DNA of 64,000 nt from Sphingomonadaceae bacterium (GTDB lineage: Bacteria > Pseudomonadota > Alphaproteobacteria > Sphingomonadales > Sphingomonadaceae): contig CANGJB010000004.1 of the NCBI GenBank assembly GCA_947453945.1, positions 39,405 to 103,404 of the forward strand, written 5' to 3'. The notes beneath the pieces are model-generated. The model had not been told where the DNA came from. It searched no databases and was given only the letters and a program-made list of their open reading frames with translations. Every line of letters starts with the position of its first letter. Positions within the stretch are counted from its first letter, which is position 1. Position numbers and translations under genes: made by a program. This document shows, in pieces, positions 61,974 to 64,000 of this stretch.

Positions 61974-62597
61974 ATGACCCGGCAAACCGCACCAACGCCT
62001 CGGAAAATGCCCAAACAGGCGCGCGCGCAGCACACGGTTGGCGTGATCCTTGAAGCGGCTGCTCGCATTCTTGAGGAACAGGGACTCGAGGCGGCCAACA
62101 CCAATGCAATTGCCGCGCGGGCCGGGATCAGCGTGGGCTCGCTCTATCAGTACTTCGGCAGCAAGGACGCCATTCTGGCAGAGCTCGCCCGCAGCACCGA
62201 GCTGGCCACGGCCGACGAACTGGCCAAGGCCGGCGAGGCTGTGGCCGGCCTGCCGTTTGAGCAGCAGGCCCGAACGCTGATCCATGTCGCCTTCGGCATC
62301 CTCTATGCCCGGCCGCAGCTGGGGCGCATCCTTTCCTACCACGAGGCGCGGATGCGCAAGGATGAGGCGTTCGCTTCCGCCGGGGAGCAGATGGTGGAGA
62401 CGATCACCCGCCTGCTTGAGCGCAACCGCGCCGATCATGCCCGCCACGATTGCGTGACCGCGGCGCGCGATGTGCTGGCGATCGTGGAGGGGATCGCACT
62501 TGCGGCGAACCGGCGCGGCGAAAGCGATTTTGCGCTGCTAGAAGAACGGGTGGCGACCGCCGTGCTGGGCTATCTTGTCCAACCGGGGCCTGCCTGA
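61974..62597 (+). CDS. TetR family transcriptional regulator
   Basis: The protein is 207 residues from ATG 61974 (62007 is the alternative); the track start at 61209 runs through the opposite gene. The HTH has GVILEAAARILEEQGLEAAN and AIAARAGISVGSLYQYFGSK, a classical TetR_N domain. The C-terminal ligand domain is of the general type. Divergent position makes coq4 its likely target. Confidence 0.87.
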   Translation: MTRQTAPTPRKMPKQARAQHTVGVILEAAARILEEQGLEAANTNAIAARAGISVGSLYQYFGSKDAILAELARSTELATADELAKAGEAVAGLPFEQQARTLIHVAFGILYARPQLGRILSYHEARMRKDEAFASAGEQMVETITRLLERNRADHARHDCVTAARDVLAIVEGIALAANRRGESDFALLEERVATAVLGYLVQPGPA

Positions 62598-62891
62598 TTG
62601 CCAGCCGCATTGGTAGTTTCCGATCCCCCTATTCCCGCAAGCACGGGCATTAAATCAGTTGCTGGCTCCCCACATACTGCGTAGAAAACTCAGGCCCTGA
62701 AAAAGCGCTTCGTCCGAAAACACGAACGGTTTAAGCGCCGAATACTCCGCCCCAATTGCCTTACGCCGATTTCGCTTTAACGCTTGAGCGAACACGCCCA
62801 CCAAGCTGGCGTGCTCGACACGGTCGGTGCCCGCCAGAAACCACGCGATGCTTGCCCTAGAGCTTCGGCTTGCACAAAATCTGGAGGTGTC
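62598..62891. other. Intergenic region before the PAS gene
   Basis: About 290 bases. The stress element at 62610 opens it. On the minus strand a frame ending at 62655 encodes a protein-like tail ([20 protein letters not shown], ending LRSMWGASN) with ordinary codon use, but it has no start before it runs into the PAS gene. It may be a gene remnant. GGAGGTGTC precedes the PAS gene ATG. Confidence 0.4.
62610..62625 (+). promoter_or_regulatory. Stress-regulon element upstream of the PAS gene
   Basis: Reads TTGGTAGTTTCCGATC. It lies 267 bp before the PAS ATG, further away than most copies. Confidence 0.6.
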
Positions 62892-63584
62892 ATGACAAGG
62901 GCGGCGACGACTCTGGCAATAGACAAAGCCCACGCTCAACAGTTCAGCGAACTTCGAACGCTGTACGCTGAAGCGCCGCTCGGTCTTGGGATGGTGGACC
63001 GCGACCTGCGGTTCGTGCGGCTGAACCGGGCGCTTGCAGAGACCAATGGTTTTACGATCGAGGAACACCTCGGGCGGACTGTTTGGGAACTGCTGCCAGG
63101 CCTGCGAGCCAGTGCCGAGCCTGCGATGAAGCAGGTTCTGGAGACTGGCCTCCCGCTAAGAGGCCTCGTGATCAGGGGGGAACTCGACATGCTGGTACGC
63201 CTTTATGGCAAACCAGCTTGCATTGTCAGCGACAATGGCACCGAGTTTACCAGTCGGGCGATCCTGGAATGGGCTGGCAAGAACCAGGTCGAATGGCATT
63301 ACATTGATCCGGGCAAGCCCCAGCAGAACGGCTTCATCGAGTCCTTCAACGGCTCATTGCGCGACGAGCTGCTCAACGAGGAGCTGTTCGACAGCCTGGC
63401 TGATGCCCGCCGGAAGTTGGCCATCTGGCGCTATGATTACAACAATGTCCGGCCCCACTCGTCTTTGGGAAATCGGACGCCTGCACAAGCGCGTCGGGCG
63501 TTCGAGCAGGACGAAACCATCACGCCCGACGCGCTTGTGCAGGCGCAGGAGCCGTCGTATTTAACCGCTGGACTCTCGTTATGA
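62892..63584 (+). pseudogene. PAS domain fused in frame to an IS3-family transposase C-terminus
   Basis: ATG 62892 has a perfect GGAGG site. Residues 10-95 form a PAS domain ([20 protein letters not shown], then TVWELLPGL) that would normally lead into a signalling output such as a kinase or GGDEF. At about residue 97 the sequence changes to the IS3 OrfB integrase domain: [37 protein letters not shown] and [14 protein letters not shown]. The Asp and Glu of the DDE triad are partly present, but the first Asp region and the N-terminal half of the transposase are missing. It is best read as a deletion between a PAS gene and an inserted IS. Confidence 0.8.
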
Positions 63585-63610
63585 CTGAGGGATCACCGGG
63601 GGGCAGGTCA
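63180..63610 (+). mobile_element. 3' remnant of an IS3-family insertion sequence
   Basis: The remnant starts at the fusion point and carries the C-terminal transposase domain. It ends at GGGGGGCAGGTCA (63598-63610), whose complement TGACCTGCCCCCC is the usual terminal inverted repeat of one IS3 subgroup. No left end or target-site duplication is present, so the element lost its left part. Confidence 0.75.
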
Positions 63611-63682
63611 GCTCTAAGCAATTAACGATTGCCCCTCACACCTGATGGGCATAATAGTGCAAGCTGAAAAAACGGGGCGAAA

Positions 63683-64000
63683 ATGCAAAAACTTAAAACC
63701 GTAATGGCGAGTGCAATATTGTTTCTGGGCGCAGGATCGCAGGCGTTCGCACAGGCTCAAGAACAAACTACGCAAAACACGAATGCCCAAGCGCCAACAC
63801 TTAATTCTTGTGATATCGAGCTTTGGGTTGCCAAAAAGTATGGATACGAAGGTTCATCTGGCGGTGGGCAGCTGGCATTCGGTTTGCTTGGCGCACTGGT
63901 CGAAGCGGCAGCAAACAAAAAAGGGGACGCTGAGAAAAAATCAGAAATGATGGAGATCATTCCTCCTGAATTTATCAAAGATGTTTTCTTGTCGACCGAC
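63683..64000 (+). CDS. Exported protein of unknown function (3' end outside window)
   Basis: An open frame absent from the track because it runs past the window. ATG 63683 follows GGGGCG. The first 24 residues are a signal peptide (VMASAILFLGAGSQAFAQA), and the mature part begins with QEQTTQNTNAQAPTLNSC. A short glycine-rich stretch (GYEGSSGGGQLAFGLLGALV) follows, then a lysine-rich linker. At 106 codons it is still open. I do not recognise a family. It is AT-richer than the rest of the window and sits just behind the IS remnant, which suggests recently acquired DNA. Confidence 0.75.
   Translation, partial: MQKLKTVMASAILFLGAGSQAFAQAQEQTTQNTNAQAPTLNSCDIELWVAKKYGYEGSSGGGQLAFGLLGALVEAAANKKGDAEKKSEMMEIIPPEFIKDVFLSTD

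Noticed and set aside
20149-62625. The stress element as an EcfG (GGAAC-N16/17-CGTT) promoter
   Set aside because: I tested both orientations. No copy gives a consistent GGAAC and CGTT at that spacing, so I do not assign it to EcfG.
62655-63068. Minus-strand ORF of 137 codons antisense to the PAS gene
   Set aside because: The first part is the antisense of the PAS domain. Only the last 55 codons look protein-like, and they lack a start. It is noted in the intergenic entry but not called a gene.
1-64000. CRISPR arrays, tRNA or rRNA genes, replication origin, prophage
   Set aside because: No regularly spaced repeats, cloverleaf-like segments, rRNA-like stretches, DnaA-box clusters or phage structural genes were noticed. 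I cannot run dedicated tools.

Overview
The window looks like a chromosome segment of a free-living sphingomonad alphaproteobacterium of the Novosphingobium type. This is inferred from high GC with strong G/C at third positions, a TonB-dependent receptor beside P450, Baeyer-Villiger and acyl-CoA genes, CsbD, Thivi_2564 and DUF3775 small proteins, and a COQ4 protein. No rRNA, tRNA or CRISPR array is visible.

Layout. 1-5 kb: the 3' part of a MetY-type sulfhydrylase, then a minus-strand operon of Tat-exported amidohydrolase, hotdog thioesterase and gamma-glutamyltransferase-like hydrolase. 5-7.3 kb: an AT-richer patch with a broken LuxR-type HTH gene, followed by a winged-helix regulator. 7.3-19.8 kb: GT2 glycosyltransferase, cytochrome b561, HD hydrolase, a second amidohydrolase, EthD, old-yellow-enzyme, FAD oxidoreductase, a penicillin-acylase homologue, and an hpd-VOC operon whose promoter carries a TetR-like palindrome in its spacer. 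19.9-33.4 kb: stress and envelope genes (csbD, sodB, an OmpA-like porin, a 1444-residue CheB-CheR-PAS-kinase-REC-REC-HTH protein, tandem SH3 proteins, a glycine-zipper lipoprotein, and a GT4/GH130 glycoside operon). 33.4-52.7 kb: a catabolic block with acyl-CoA carboxylase, HDAC-like amidohydrolase, BVMO, AraC regulator, esterase, TonB receptor, two acyl-CoA ligases, FabL-like SDR, EthD, P450, thiolase, TetR and a PQQ alcohol dehydrogenase. 52.9-62.6 kb: a second stress and envelope block with cardiolipin synthase plus EEP hydrolase, cupin, an HlyD/ABC operon, UspA/DUF3775, a HicA-baeRF fusion, COQ4 and TetR. 62.6-64 kb: a PAS gene fused in frame to the remnant of an IS3-family element, then the start of an AT-rich secreted protein.

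How the parts fit. The catabolic block supports, by inference, a route of uptake (TonB), hydroxylation (P450), alcohol oxidation (PQQ-ADH), Baeyer-Villiger insertion, ester hydrolysis, CoA activation and thiolysis. The two stress blocks are tied together by something no gene list shows. A 16-bp element, consensus TGGGTAGWTTCCGAKS, occurs ten times in intergenic DNA. Each copy points toward a same-strand gene, usually 60-120 bp ahead of it, and three pairs are divergent (sodB/ompA, lipoprotein/GT4, usp/HicA-baeRF). I know of no family it matches and propose it as the regulatory signature of a stress regulon.

Several genes are visibly damaged or chimeric: the LuxR-HTH gene (in-frame stop), the ABC permease fused to an ATPase that lacks Walker A, and the PAS-transposase fusion. 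Functions are assigned from motifs and family recognition by eye, without database searches.
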